Of a DNA stretch of 64,000 nucleotides, positions 56,502-64,000 are shown one piece after another. Each line of letters starts with the position of its first letter. Positions within the stretch are counted from its first letter, which is position 1. The notes beneath the pieces were generated by a model. That model saw only the letters and a list, made by a program, of their open reading frames with translations. It was not told the DNA's origin and ran no database searches. Location of the stretch: the NCBI RefSeq assembly GCF_014697195.1, contig NZ_JACJRJ010000026.1, positions 1 through 64,000 on the forward strand, written 5' to 3'. A program made the position numbers and the translations under genes. Source of the DNA: Cylindrospermum sp. FACHB-282 (GTDB lineage: Bacteria; Cyanobacteriota; Cyanobacteriia; Cyanobacteriales; Nostocaceae).

Positions 56502-56592
56502 AGTCCGCGCAGGCGGACTTTGTTTGTGTAGCCAAGCCACTGCGTTGGGCGGCTCCGCCGACTTGGAGCATGTGGCGCGCGACTTCAGTCGT
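56502..56592. repeat. Dispersed repeat, copy A (next to ParA stop)
   Basis: The segment with GTAGCCAAGCCACTGCG...GCATGTGGCGCGCGACTT is nearly identical to DNA inside the element at 57653-57896 (copy at about 57767-57858); the element at 57899-58073 carries a shortened version. It ends 7 nt before the ParA stop. Confidence 0.85.
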
Positions 56593-56599
56593 CCGGTAA

Positions 56600-57484
56600 C
56601 TAAAGCTTCTGCAACAACTCCTGAGTTAACTGATTAAACGCTTTAGAACCAGCCGAATTAGGACTAAGCAAAACTGCCGGCATAAAACTATCAACAGCCT
56701 TAGCGACATTCACATCAACAGGTATTTGTGCTTTACAAATTTTATCTACACCGAAATCTTCAACAACGCGGTGCATTACTTGTTTGTAATATCTACCATT
56801 CAGCAAATTAGCGCTAGACATACTAAACACAATTCCCAGCATTTTGATATCAATCTTCGCTTCAAATTCATGACTATCTTTTAACTGAGCAATGCGTCTT
56901 TCAAGTAATTGAATACCCACAACAGATAAAGGTTCTGGTTTAGCAGGCAAGATATAGAAATCACTAGCAGCTAAAGCGCTACGAGTCAATAGATTATAAC
57001 CAGGAGCACAATCTAAAAGAATAAAATCATATTCTTCCCGCACTGGTTTTAAAATGTTATTAATCAAAACCCTTTCAAAGCGATTCCAAATTCTTTCAAA
57101 GTCCTGTTCACCCAAAGCCACAGATTGCTGATGCAGCATTTCTGAAACCACAAATTCATCATACAAGTCAATATCTCCCGGTAATAAATCCAGTCCTGGG
57201 AGATTACATACTTTTGACTGAACGATATCATGAATCGTCAGTTTAGCATCAGGTTGAGGATTGATAACTTCGTCTAGCAGATACCTAAAAGTTTTTCTTT
57301 GTTTGCGACGCTTGGCAAATTCCAAAGGCGACATTAAACTAAGGGTGGCACTAATTTGGCTATCTAAATCTAAGACAAGTACCCGCTTACCATAATTTTT
57401 CGCTAAACAAGTAGCTAAGTTAACAGTGAGTGTAGTTTTACCCACACCACCTTTCATATTTGCAGTTGCAATTACATATCCCAT
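56600..57484 (-). CDS. ParA/Soj-family ATPase
   Basis: 294 residues. The deviant Walker A MKGGVGKTT lies at residues 10-18, VLDLDSQ (A' motif) near 38 and DFILLDCAPG (Walker B) near 150. The fold is that of ParA/MinD cytoskeletal ATPases. No ParB or parS-like gene is seen next to it. It is on the same strand as the nuclease-FtsK operon to its right, from which it is separated by the tandem MITE-like elements, so it may once have been that operon's last gene. It could equally be a solitary chromosome- or cargo-positioning ATPase. Confidence 0.88.
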   Translation of the reverse strand: MGYVIATANMKGGVGKTTLTVNLATCLAKNYGKRVLVLDLDSQISATLSLMSPLEFAKRRKQRKTFRYLLDEVINPQPDAKLTIHDIVQSKVCNLPGLDLLPGDIDLYDEFVVSEMLHQQSVALGEQDFERIWNRFERVLINNILKPVREEYDFILLDCAPGYNLLTRSALAASDFYILPAKPEPLSVVGIQLLERRIAQLKDSHEFEAKIDIKMLGIVFSMSSANLLNGRYYKQVMHRVVEDFGVDKICKAQIPVDVNVAKAVDSFMPAVLLSPNSAGSKAFNQLTQELLQKL

Positions 57485-57652
57485 TGCTTAATTCCTCTAA
57501 TGACGCATTCCCATCTAGGTAGCGTACACATTACCTGATTTATTTAAACCTTCGCTAAATTTAATCTTTTTCGGGATGCAAAAAAGTTCTTTTAGCGATA
57601 TGTTATCCCTGGAAGCAGTCAGATTATATCAGCGTGGGGTGCATTCAGTCTA

Positions 57653-57896
57653 AGAGGTTGTTTGAAAAGTATTAGGCGAATATAATAGAGCCTCCGGCAC
57701 GCTTCGCGAACGCTACTACACTAGCATTGTCCACCTCCGTGGACTAACGCAAAATCAAGGGTTTTCTAACCCACGGAGGTGGGTTTTGTCTGTGTAGCCA
57801 AGCCACTGCGTTGGGCGGCTCCGCCGACTTGAAGCATGTGGCGCGCGACTTCTAGTCGCCAGGGCTAGTAATAAATTAGACTTTTAAAACATCCTC
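57653..57896. mobile_element. MITE-like element 1 of a tandem pair (TA target, IS630/Tc1-like)
   Basis: The ends AGAGGTTGTTTGAAAAGT and GACTTTTAAAACATCCTC are inverted repeats with two mismatches, flanked by TA on both sides (57651-57652 and 57897-57898). There is no gene inside. The interior includes hairpin-forming repeats (GTCCACCTCCGTGGAC) and a copy of the dispersed GTAGCCAAGCC repeat. Non-autonomous element. Confidence 0.75.
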
Positions 57897-57898
57897 TA

Positions 57899-58073
57899 AG
57901 AGGATGTTTTAAAAGTCTTGGGCGAATATAATAAAGCCTCCGGCACGCTTCGCGAACGCTACTACACAGGCAAAGTCCACCGACCTGGTCTAACGAAAAA
58001 TCAACATTTTTAACCCGCGCAGGCGGGTTTTGTCTGTGTAGCCGCGACTTCTAGTCGCTTTACAAACATCCTC
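57899..58073. mobile_element. MITE-like element 2, abutting element 1
   Basis: It begins AGAGGATGTTTTAAAAGTC, exactly mirroring the end of element 1 around one shared base, and ends ACAAACATCCTC before TA (58074-58075). The interior is a shortened version of element 1. The junction TA and G form the TAG stop of the nuclease-FtsK gene (58073-58075). Confidence 0.75.
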
Positions 58074-60685
58074 TAAACTGAAGGTAGGCGAATAGTTGCC
58101 GCCAATAAGCTTTGTAGGCGCTGTAGCTGAGGCCCGACTTGGTAAACCAAATCGCCTTTCCCTATCAGGTAAGCGGCTACGCTTGATGTACCACCTAAAA
58201 TAATTTTTGAATCTGCTTCGCTTTTGGTACTTAGTGCGACTCGTCCGGGTAAATTTGAGCGAATAATTGGGGTGACAATACTGGCTTCTGGGCGTTGTGT
58301 GGCGATAATCAGATGAATTCCCGCTGCCCTTGCCATTGCTCCTAGACGTTTGATACTTTGTTCTAGGACGGTGCGGACTTCTTTTTCTGCCATAAAATCG
58401 GCATATTCATCAAAAATGCAGACAATACGGGGTAGAGGCTGGGAGGAACGTTGATTATAGGTGGTTAAATCAGCACATCTAGCTTTTTCAAACTTTTGGT
58501 AGCGGGACTCCATCTCTGCAAGTAGTTCTTCCATCAGTTCTACCGCGCGATCGCTATCTTTGACAACTGGGGAATATAACCAAGACATCTGCTCAAACTC
58601 TGGAAAGGTAACTCGCTTGGGATCAACTAGAGCGATTTTCAGATGTTGGGGAGAATGGCGGTAGAGTAGACTTAGAAGTAGCGATCGCAAAAATTCACTC
58701 TTTCCGCTTCCAGTACTTCCCCCAACCAAAAAGTGACAAGTATTCGGATCAGATAAATCAGCCTCTAGCAACTTACCATCAATACTTACCCCAATTGCAA
58801 TTTTTATCGGTGCTGTCGGTGGCAAAAATTTCTGTTGAATATATTCTTCAAACTTGGCAATTTGCCTATCTGTACGCGGTAAATCAATACTCACATATCC
58901 AGCTTGAGGCGCAATTAAAGGCGGATATTCTAACCCCAACTGCACTTGTAAATCAGCAGATAATTTCAGTATTGAAATAACTTTTACACCAAGATTAGGT
59001 TTAAGTTTTACCCGGATAAAAGCAGGCCCAACAGCAGCACCTTGATAGTCAACACCAACACCAAAAGATTGCAGAGTATTAACCAAAGTTTCCCCTATTT
59101 CATCAGCATTGATAACTGTCTCCTCCCTTGGTAAGGGGAGTTGAGGAGGATCTAAATTTAGCTCAACATCAATAGATTGCTCCTCCTGGAAGCGCTGGGG
59201 GGAATCAGATTCAGCAACAAACAAAGTCTGACATTTTTTCTGCTGGGGGCAAATTTCGCAGAGGTGAGGCTGGGTTGTAGCAGGTGGTGGGTTAGGATTT
59301 GGAGATTCCCAATTCAACCATTGCTGCATCTGTAATAATTTGCGGGGAATCAATTGATGAACTGTATTTTCTAGCTGTTCCCAAGAATATCGATACTCTT
59401 TAAACTCTGGCAAAACACAGTAAACCGCTGAATCAACAGGTGCTTTTTTCTTCTCCCATAGCATATAACTATAGAGAGAAACTTGGGCTAATTGTGCTGC
59501 TGGATCTACAGGCTGATAGGTTTTGAACTCCACCATACAAAGGCGCTTTAATTCACAGTTAAAAACTAAGCAATCAAATTCTCCTCTTACCCGTTGCTTT
59601 GTCCCATCTGGTAAATTAAAATAATGTTCAATACTGCGCTCTTCAGAAATAAAAGTATTACCAATAACTGTTTCAGCACTGCAAAAACGCCGATTGATTA
59701 TTAATAATTCAGTAAATTGTCTAATTAGTCCTTGCATTCCCTGCCAAACTTGCAATAATACAGATGCTTTGCTAGCATCTTTACTAACAGATTCTTGTAA
59801 ATAGGGAAAAAATTTGATTTGATAAAATATTTGTTTAATTTGCGAGTAAGTTTCGTCTATATTTAGCTGGGATGCGGGTAACTGAAACAGTAATTTAAAT
59901 TGTGGATCTGTAAGAAGTAACTTCACAAAATCATCTGCTAATTGGTGAAAGAGGTTACCAATCCCAACAGCGGCATTTTTAGGACAAAATATTGCCTTAT
60001 CACCAAATTTATGATTTAGATAAAATAGTCGGGGACATTCAAAAGCAACTCTGACTTTAGTAGCAGTTAAAGATGAATTTTCAGATTTATCTGTTGATTT
60101 ATTAAAATCATTCTTTACCATAGTAAAAATATCACTGACAGCATTAGGGTTAGAAATTTCGAGTAAGCGACGATGGACAGCAGCTAAATAAACCGTATCC
60201 ATTGCTGCATATTGTAGCTGCTTTTGACTCAGAGGGCGCTTTCCCCAGTCGCTTTTTCCTTCATCTGCATCAACATTGGAAAAGTGGCAAAGTTCGTACG
60301 CTAAGGTTTTAAGTTTTAAGTTGGTAGTTTGTAAAACTTGGCGCTTAATCTTTTGAGCTAATTTTAAAGTACAAGTTACATTTTGTGCTAGAGTTTTTCC
60401 TAAATACTTTAAATCAAAACCAGAGTTATGAAAAACTTTTTCAATTTGGGGATTAACCATGATTTGGTTAATAAAATAATCTGCTAAATCCTGTTTACCC
60501 AACACATCGAACAGGTAAGCAGATTCACCTGTAGAATCTGTAGGATCAGCCAATACCTGAATAAGTGCTAACTTTGGATAAGGAGTATCCCAATCAGCAA
60601 CTTCTGTGTCTACCCAGAGGGTTTTAGCTAAGGCTAGTTGAGATATTTGCTTATAAATTTCAGCAGCGTCTTTCAGGTAATGCAT
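58073..60685 (-). CDS. Triple fusion: DEDDy 3'-5' exonuclease + Cas4/RecB-like Fe-S nuclease + FtsK translocase
   Basis: 870 residues. Part 1 (about 1-180) is an RNase D/DnaQ-like exonuclease: D26 and E28 (WVDTEVADW), D91 (FHNSGFDLKYL), and Y159 with D163 (YAAMDTVYL), a full DEDDy set. Part 2 (about 205-490) is PD-(D/E)XK of the Cas4/AddB kind: H247 in GNLFHQL, D371 in GEFDCLV, E386 and K388 in VEFKTYQ, Q-x-Y further on, and four Fe-S cysteines C217, C476, C479, C485 (C-x2-C-x5-C). Part 3 (about 500-870) is an FtsK/SpoIIIE motor: Walker A GGSTGSGKS (655-663), Walker B VCIFDEYAD (755-763). No membrane helices. It is 31 nt downstream of the ATPase gene in one operon. Its TAG stop is formed at a MITE junction. 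Confidence 0.88.
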   Translation of the reverse strand: MHYLKDAAEIYKQISQLALAKTLWVDTEVADWDTPYPKLALIQVLADPTDSTGESAYLFDVLGKQDLADYFINQIMVNPQIEKVFHNSGFDLKYLGKTLAQNVTCTLKLAQKIKRQVLQTTNLKLKTLAYELCHFSNVDADEGKSDWGKRPLSQKQLQYAAMDTVYLAAVHRRLLEISNPNAVSDIFTMVKNDFNKSTDKSENSSLTATKVRVAFECPRLFYLNHKFGDKAIFCPKNAAVGIGNLFHQLADDFVKLLLTDPQFKLLFQLPASQLNIDETYSQIKQIFYQIKFFPYLQESVSKDASKASVLLQVWQGMQGLIRQFTELLIINRRFCSAETVIGNTFISEERSIEHYFNLPDGTKQRVRGEFDCLVFNCELKRLCMVEFKTYQPVDPAAQLAQVSLYSYMLWEKKKAPVDSAVYCVLPEFKEYRYSWEQLENTVHQLIPRKLLQMQQWLNWESPNPNPPPATTQPHLCEICPQQKKCQTLFVAESDSPQRFQEEQSIDVELNLDPPQLPLPREETVINADEIGETLVNTLQSFGVGVDYQGAAVGPAFIRVKLKPNLGVKVISILKLSADLQVQLGLEYPPLIAPQAGYVSIDLPRTDRQIAKFEEYIQQKFLPPTAPIKIAIGVSIDGKLLEADLSDPNTCHFLVGGSTGSGKSEFLRSLLLSLLYRHSPQHLKIALVDPKRVTFPEFEQMSWLYSPVVKDSDRAVELMEELLAEMESRYQKFEKARCADLTTYNQRSSQPLPRIVCIFDEYADFMAEKEVRTVLEQSIKRLGAMARAAGIHLIIATQRPEASIVTPIIRSNLPGRVALSTKSEADSKIILGGTSSVAAYLIGKGDLVYQVGPQLQRLQSLLAATIRLPSV

Positions 60686-60716
60686 TAGCTGATATAAATA
60701 AATTGTACTGGATAGA

Positions 60717-62723
60717 TTACTTTTGAGGAACTAAGCAAATTAATTGAGCTTCTGGCTTTGCTTTGGGGTCAAGAATTTTAATTTTATTCTCTTGACATAG
60801 TTGTTGAATCAATTCATTAATTTGAGATTCGCTAACTGTATTAAAGGTGCTACGAGCATTTTTAATTAAAGTTTGTGTCCCCAAAAAATGATGACTTGCG
60901 ACTAGATTAAATAGAAAATCTTTACATTCTATTAACTCTAGTAACGGAGTAGGAGGATCATTTTTAATTATCCCTAGCTCTCCCAATAAAGTACATTTAT
61001 TCAAAATTTCAGACTCACGGATTAAAGTTTCTAGTCTTGGCAAAGTAATGGATTTTCCATTAATTACTAATTCTTGAGATTTTGCAGAATTTACAAAACT
61101 TAGGTATGTTGCTAAGTAATGAATAGAAGCAAGATTTGGCTTAATATGATGATGATTAGTAGCTGTAAAAATCTGTCTATAAATTTGATTTCCAGAAAGG
61201 TTTGGTTTTCCCAAATCTCCAGCGCGGATTAAGTAAAGAGATTGACATAGGTTGTTTTGAATTACTGTTTGGGAGGCATTCATTACATAATAAAAACTCT
61301 TCATGTTTAAATCCTCTGTCCAAACTATACCTACTTTTTGCCCATTTACCGGATGTTGATAACTTAAGGAATAAGTAGCAAAAGTTCCGCTTAAAAGTTT
61401 AGGCTTAACTGCCTGGATTTGTAAGGCAGATATAGCGTATTTCAACATCTGAATTAACTCAGATGATGATAGCGAAGATATCCTAGTAATTTTTTCCTTG
61501 CTGTTCTTATATTCTTTATGCCATAGCAACTGTAATTCTGATTGAGTCTTCTCAGATCCTCCTCCGGCTCCTCCGTTTAATAGTGAGAGTTTATAGTCTT
61601 GATATTTATCACGGCCTAGAATTAATGTATTTCTAGGCATGGTTTTACCCCCAGGGTAGGTTATGTCTAAAATTTGCCGATTTAGAGGAAAAATTTCGGA
61701 TTTAGGTCTAGGATTCGCTAGTTGATGTAATGGCTTAAGTTGATAAGCCCAAAGTGCTTCTGCTTGTTCCAGTGTAATATTTTTTAACTGAATTGTTCGA
61801 TGTATTCCTGCTTTATCGGCTGGGAAAATACGATCTAAATGACGTTTTAATGTATCTGTAATAACGCTGATAATCACCAAAAAGTTTTTTAGGTTATCCC
61901 CATGAATAGTTGTGTTGACATTGAAAAAAGGTTGTATTTCCAGGAAGCCTTCTGGTAACTGGGGCATAGTGTCTAAATTGTCAAAGCATAAAACAATTGG
62001 TTGGGTTTGTGTAGAGATTCTGCCAAAGTTTGCCAAAATATTTTTCGCAGCATCTTCTGTATCGATGCAGTTTCTTACCTTGAGTTCTTTCATGGAATCT
62101 TCACTTAAGTTATCTCCGCGTAACCATTCACAAGCCAAGTCATATAATTCTGGATTTGCCAGGTCGTGCAGCACTCCAAAAAAGATATCAGCGTTATAAA
62201 TACCTGTTCTTCTATAAGTCTCCTTGAGGTGGTTAATGAATCTTTGACGACTGCTTTTCAGCGCTTCCCAAAAATTATCTTTAAATATTTTGTCTTTTAT
62301 ATCAGTTTTTGTAAATGCTGATAAACTTTTGAGCCATAACATTAACTGTGATTCTTTTTCACCTTCTGGAACTTGAATTAAACTATCAACAGTACGACTC
62401 AAAATATGCCGCCAGATATTGCTACTATCAGCCCAGTTACAGAGAATATATGCGAAAAAGGCTTTGGGGTTGAGAGTGCGTTTGAGCCGACCTAGTAAAT
62501 AACTTTTTCCTGAACCAGAATCACCGACTAACAAAACTGTGCAGCTACGATGATCTTTACCTACTACGTCGAGTAAATGTTCAATAGCTATTATTGCCTC
62601 TTTATGAATTGATTCAACCATCAGCGTCGAATCTTGCTTGTCAGCCCAAAAATTATTAGCCTTTAAATTGATCACGCCAAAAGGGTTGACCTCACGTTTA
62701 ATAATGTCGTTGATGTCTGTCAT
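60717..62723 (-). CDS. ORC/BrxD-like P-loop ATPase with C-terminal winged helix
   Basis: 668 residues. NPFGVINLKANNFWADKQD at the start and P-loop LVGDSGSGKSYLL near residues 65-77 resemble loader-type AAA+ proteins (ORC/Cdc6, BREX BrxC/BrxD). Walker B is IVLCFDNLDTMPQ near 238-250, with Asp but no adjacent Glu. A Gly-rich linker (NGGAGGGSEK) and a helical C-terminal part ending in a winged-helix-like domain (SESQINELIQQLCQENKIKIL) follow. It has no nuclease of its own. It sits between the winged-helix gene and the nuclease-FtsK gene, so it probably loads or switches that machine. The family assignment is by fold only. Confidence 0.75.
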   Translation of the reverse strand: MTDINDIIKREVNPFGVINLKANNFWADKQDSTLMVESIHKEAIIAIEHLLDVVGKDHRSCTVLLVGDSGSGKSYLLGRLKRTLNPKAFFAYILCNWADSSNIWRHILSRTVDSLIQVPEGEKESQLMLWLKSLSAFTKTDIKDKIFKDNFWEALKSSRQRFINHLKETYRRTGIYNADIFFGVLHDLANPELYDLACEWLRGDNLSEDSMKELKVRNCIDTEDAAKNILANFGRISTQTQPIVLCFDNLDTMPQLPEGFLEIQPFFNVNTTIHGDNLKNFLVIISVITDTLKRHLDRIFPADKAGIHRTIQLKNITLEQAEALWAYQLKPLHQLANPRPKSEIFPLNRQILDITYPGGKTMPRNTLILGRDKYQDYKLSLLNGGAGGGSEKTQSELQLLWHKEYKNSKEKITRISSLSSSELIQMLKYAISALQIQAVKPKLLSGTFATYSLSYQHPVNGQKVGIVWTEDLNMKSFYYVMNASQTVIQNNLCQSLYLIRAGDLGKPNLSGNQIYRQIFTATNHHHIKPNLASIHYLATYLSFVNSAKSQELVINGKSITLPRLETLIRESEILNKCTLLGELGIIKNDPPTPLLELIECKDFLFNLVASHHFLGTQTLIKNARSTFNTVSESQINELIQQLCQENKIKILDPKAKPEAQLICLVPQK

Positions 62724-62785
62724 AGATACACGTTAGTGAGAGGGCGAACTGTTGAAAGAAAAAATGAAAAATATATAAAAGGCTG

Positions 62786-63640
62786 TTAATTGACTATGAT
62801 AAAGAACAGTTGACCACCAATATTTTGAGGAATTCCAGCGTCAATTTGTTCTGGTGTGTAAGCGCTGACTTCTTGCAACGCGCTCAAATCAATTTTGTCA
62901 GCCTTTTGCAAACGATACAGCGCTTGATCTAATTCATCCCGTGACATTGGCGGTTGTAATTTTTGCCGTAGATGGAAAATGGGTAAATAATTTTCTGTAC
63001 CCAATTCTTTGTCTAATTTCTCGATAATTTGTAAAATTTCTTCATCATTGGGATTGATGATTGTTTCTACACCTGACTTTTCAGCGTTAGGTGGTATAGG
63101 AGAAGCTGCTTCTGGCTTAACTCGTAAAGTCTTCCGCAAAAAGCGCAAGTAATTATTCAGCAATTCCAAGCTGATAGCAGGGTTAGAGCCTTTGTTAGGA
63201 CTGTATTCATCCCGCAAAAACTCAATTCCTCTTTCAGTTAGCCAAACCTCAGCTTTAGTTCTTTGAATTTTGATTTCGGCTGCAATCAAACCCCGCTCAC
63301 TCAAGCTTTTCAATATCTCGCTTCGTTCAGCAGCTTTTAGCGAGGTGATTTCGCTGGGGGCGATTTTACCAGCAGCTTTACTTATTTTCTCTAGCGCTTT
63401 ACGTTCTTTGTCGGTGATGGGTAACTCCGCTGAGTCGAGTTTCAGCAGGGCATCACCAGGGGGTAAAATTTTAACTGTGGCAATCTCACGAGAATAGTCT
63501 ACCAATTCGCGATCGCCTAAATCTCGACAAATTTTGTTTTTCTCACTTTTAAAAGAACTGAAAAGGCTTGCACTCAAAAGAGCGCGATAATTCTCACATC
63601 CCAATAGCTTTAAGACAAACTTTAACTCTTTCGTATCCAT
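62786..63640 (-). CDS. Winged-helix protein, first gene of the nuclease operon
   Basis: 284 residues with no named family. The N-terminal helical part (KELKFVLKLLGCENYRALLSASLFSSFKS) is followed by a probable winged helix (APSEITSLKAAERSEILKSLSERGLIAAEIKIQRTKAEVWLTERGIEFLRDEY, about 92-145). A second lies near the C-terminus (LPIFHLRQKLQPPMSRDELDQALYRLQKADKIDLSAL, about 218-254). Two DNA- or protein-binding winged helices suggest a regulator or recognition subunit. It starts the leftward operon, with the ATPase 62 nt later. Confidence 0.7.
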   Translation of the reverse strand: MDTKELKFVLKLLGCENYRALLSASLFSSFKSEKNKICRDLGDRELVDYSREIATVKILPPGDALLKLDSAELPITDKERKALEKISKAAGKIAPSEITSLKAAERSEILKSLSERGLIAAEIKIQRTKAEVWLTERGIEFLRDEYSPNKGSNPAISLELLNNYLRFLRKTLRVKPEAASPIPPNAEKSGVETIINPNDEEILQIIEKLDKELGTENYLPIFHLRQKLQPPMSRDELDQALYRLQKADKIDLSALQEVSAYTPEQIDAGIPQNIGGQLFFIIVN

Positions 63641-63805
63641 GGGGGCAATCTTGCTGTATATGACTCAGGACTACTTTAGCTTGAATGGCAAAAATTTACA
63701 CAGTTTTCCCATTGTACTTTTAATTAGTAAGTATGACTGCTACACGATATGAGATCCCCTATTCACTATTTCCTGATTCAGCAATTTTCTCTACAAAAAA
63801 AATAT

Positions 63806-64000
63806 TTACCCCCGCACTTGGCGCAACACCCCAAACGCCTTACCCCGCAACCAAATAGGTAACAACGATAACCCTAAACCAGTCCACGCTTTAGTAGTTG
63901 AAAAAGACTTACCCGCCAAAACTAACTCCCTCCCCTTTTGGGTTTCCCCCTTCTCAATTAACCGCAAACCTAATAATAATTGCGTTTCAGTTAAGCGATT
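63806..64000 (-). CDS. C-terminal part of a leftward gene, cut by the window edge
   Basis: 65 codons open from the window end, including a TAA stop at 63806-63808. The residues (RLTETQLLLGLRLIEKG...GRELVLAGKSFSTTKAWTGLGLSLLPIWLRGKAFGVLRQVRG) are basic with a short hydrophobic patch. They look like the C-terminal tail of a glycosyltransferase of the kind common in Nostoc, but that is a guess. It is on the same strand as the winged-helix gene, about 165 nt upstream of it. Confidence 0.55.
   Translation of the reverse strand, partial: NRLTETQLLLGLRLIEKGETQKGRELVLAGKSFSTTKAWTGLGLSLLPIWLRGKAFGVLRQVRG

Noticed and set aside
57640-58080. Repeated GAGGATGTTTTAAAAG stretches considered as a CRISPR array
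   Set aside because: The copies are inverted, few and unevenly spaced; they are terminal repeats of two elements.

Overview
The window is chromosomal DNA of a filamentous, Nostocales-type cyanobacterium (Nostoc/Anabaena relatives). The signs are the very frequent HIP1 octamer GCGATCGC inside and between genes, cyanobacterial hallmark genes (LdpA, LrtA-type hibernation factor, a Mo-dependent-nitrogenase-associated protein, DUF3386, a Bgt-type binding-protein/permease fusion, a GCS2 glutamate-cysteine ligase), many Uma2, PIN and STAND/WD40 proteins, and abundant short interspersed and heptameric tandem repeats. There is no rRNA, no tRNA I can recognise, and no CRISPR array.

Layout. 0-0.4 kb: edge of a probable IS200/IS605-type TnpB element with a divergent small ribbon-helix-helix gene. 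0.4-4.9 kb: MOSC protein, ldpA, an R3H/AAA ATPase, a small membrane protein. 5.2-10.6 kb: an accessory cassette of a two-HTH STAND NTPase, a 12-blade WD40 protein and a second, Walker-B-altered STAND NTPase, with a convergent PD-(D/E)XK-like gene. 10.7-17.5 kb: GAF-LuxR regulator, DUF3386, GFA, SDR-CIA30, HugZ-like, hydrolase, Uma2. 17.5-20.6 kb: a wrecked VapBC module and a large double-DUF262-HNH protein. 20.9-32.2 kb: mostly housekeeping (glgB, GST, an FtsL-like protein next to ftsI/PBP, glutamate-cysteine ligase, nitrogenase-associated protein, obg). 32.4-36.7 kb: a nuclease-methylase-specificity fusion restriction gene broken by one in-frame stop, followed by an intact VapBC-type pair. 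37.4-55.6 kb: housekeeping and transport (HGSNAT-like, prxQ/bcp, lrtA/hpf, lipB, PhoX, amino-acid ABC transporter, two-component system, MoaD-like/thrC/MoaD-like cluster, ileS). 55.7-64 kb: Uma2, a ParA, a tandem pair of MITE-like elements, and a three-gene leftward operon of a winged-helix protein, an ORC/BrxD-like ATPase and an 870-residue fusion of a DEDDy exonuclease, a Cas4/RecB-like Fe-S nuclease and an FtsK translocase. The window ends inside a leftward gene.

The best candidate for an undescribed system is the 58-63.6 kb operon: one polypeptide carries two complete nuclease active sites and a DNA-pumping motor, and it is co-transcribed with a regulatory or DNA-loading ATPase and a winged-helix protein. 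The STAND/WD40/STAND cassette and the double-DUF262-HNH protein are further candidates for genome defence. A recurring theme is repeat DNA carried in frame inside coding sequences (ldpA, the WD40 gene, the second STAND gene, ileS).
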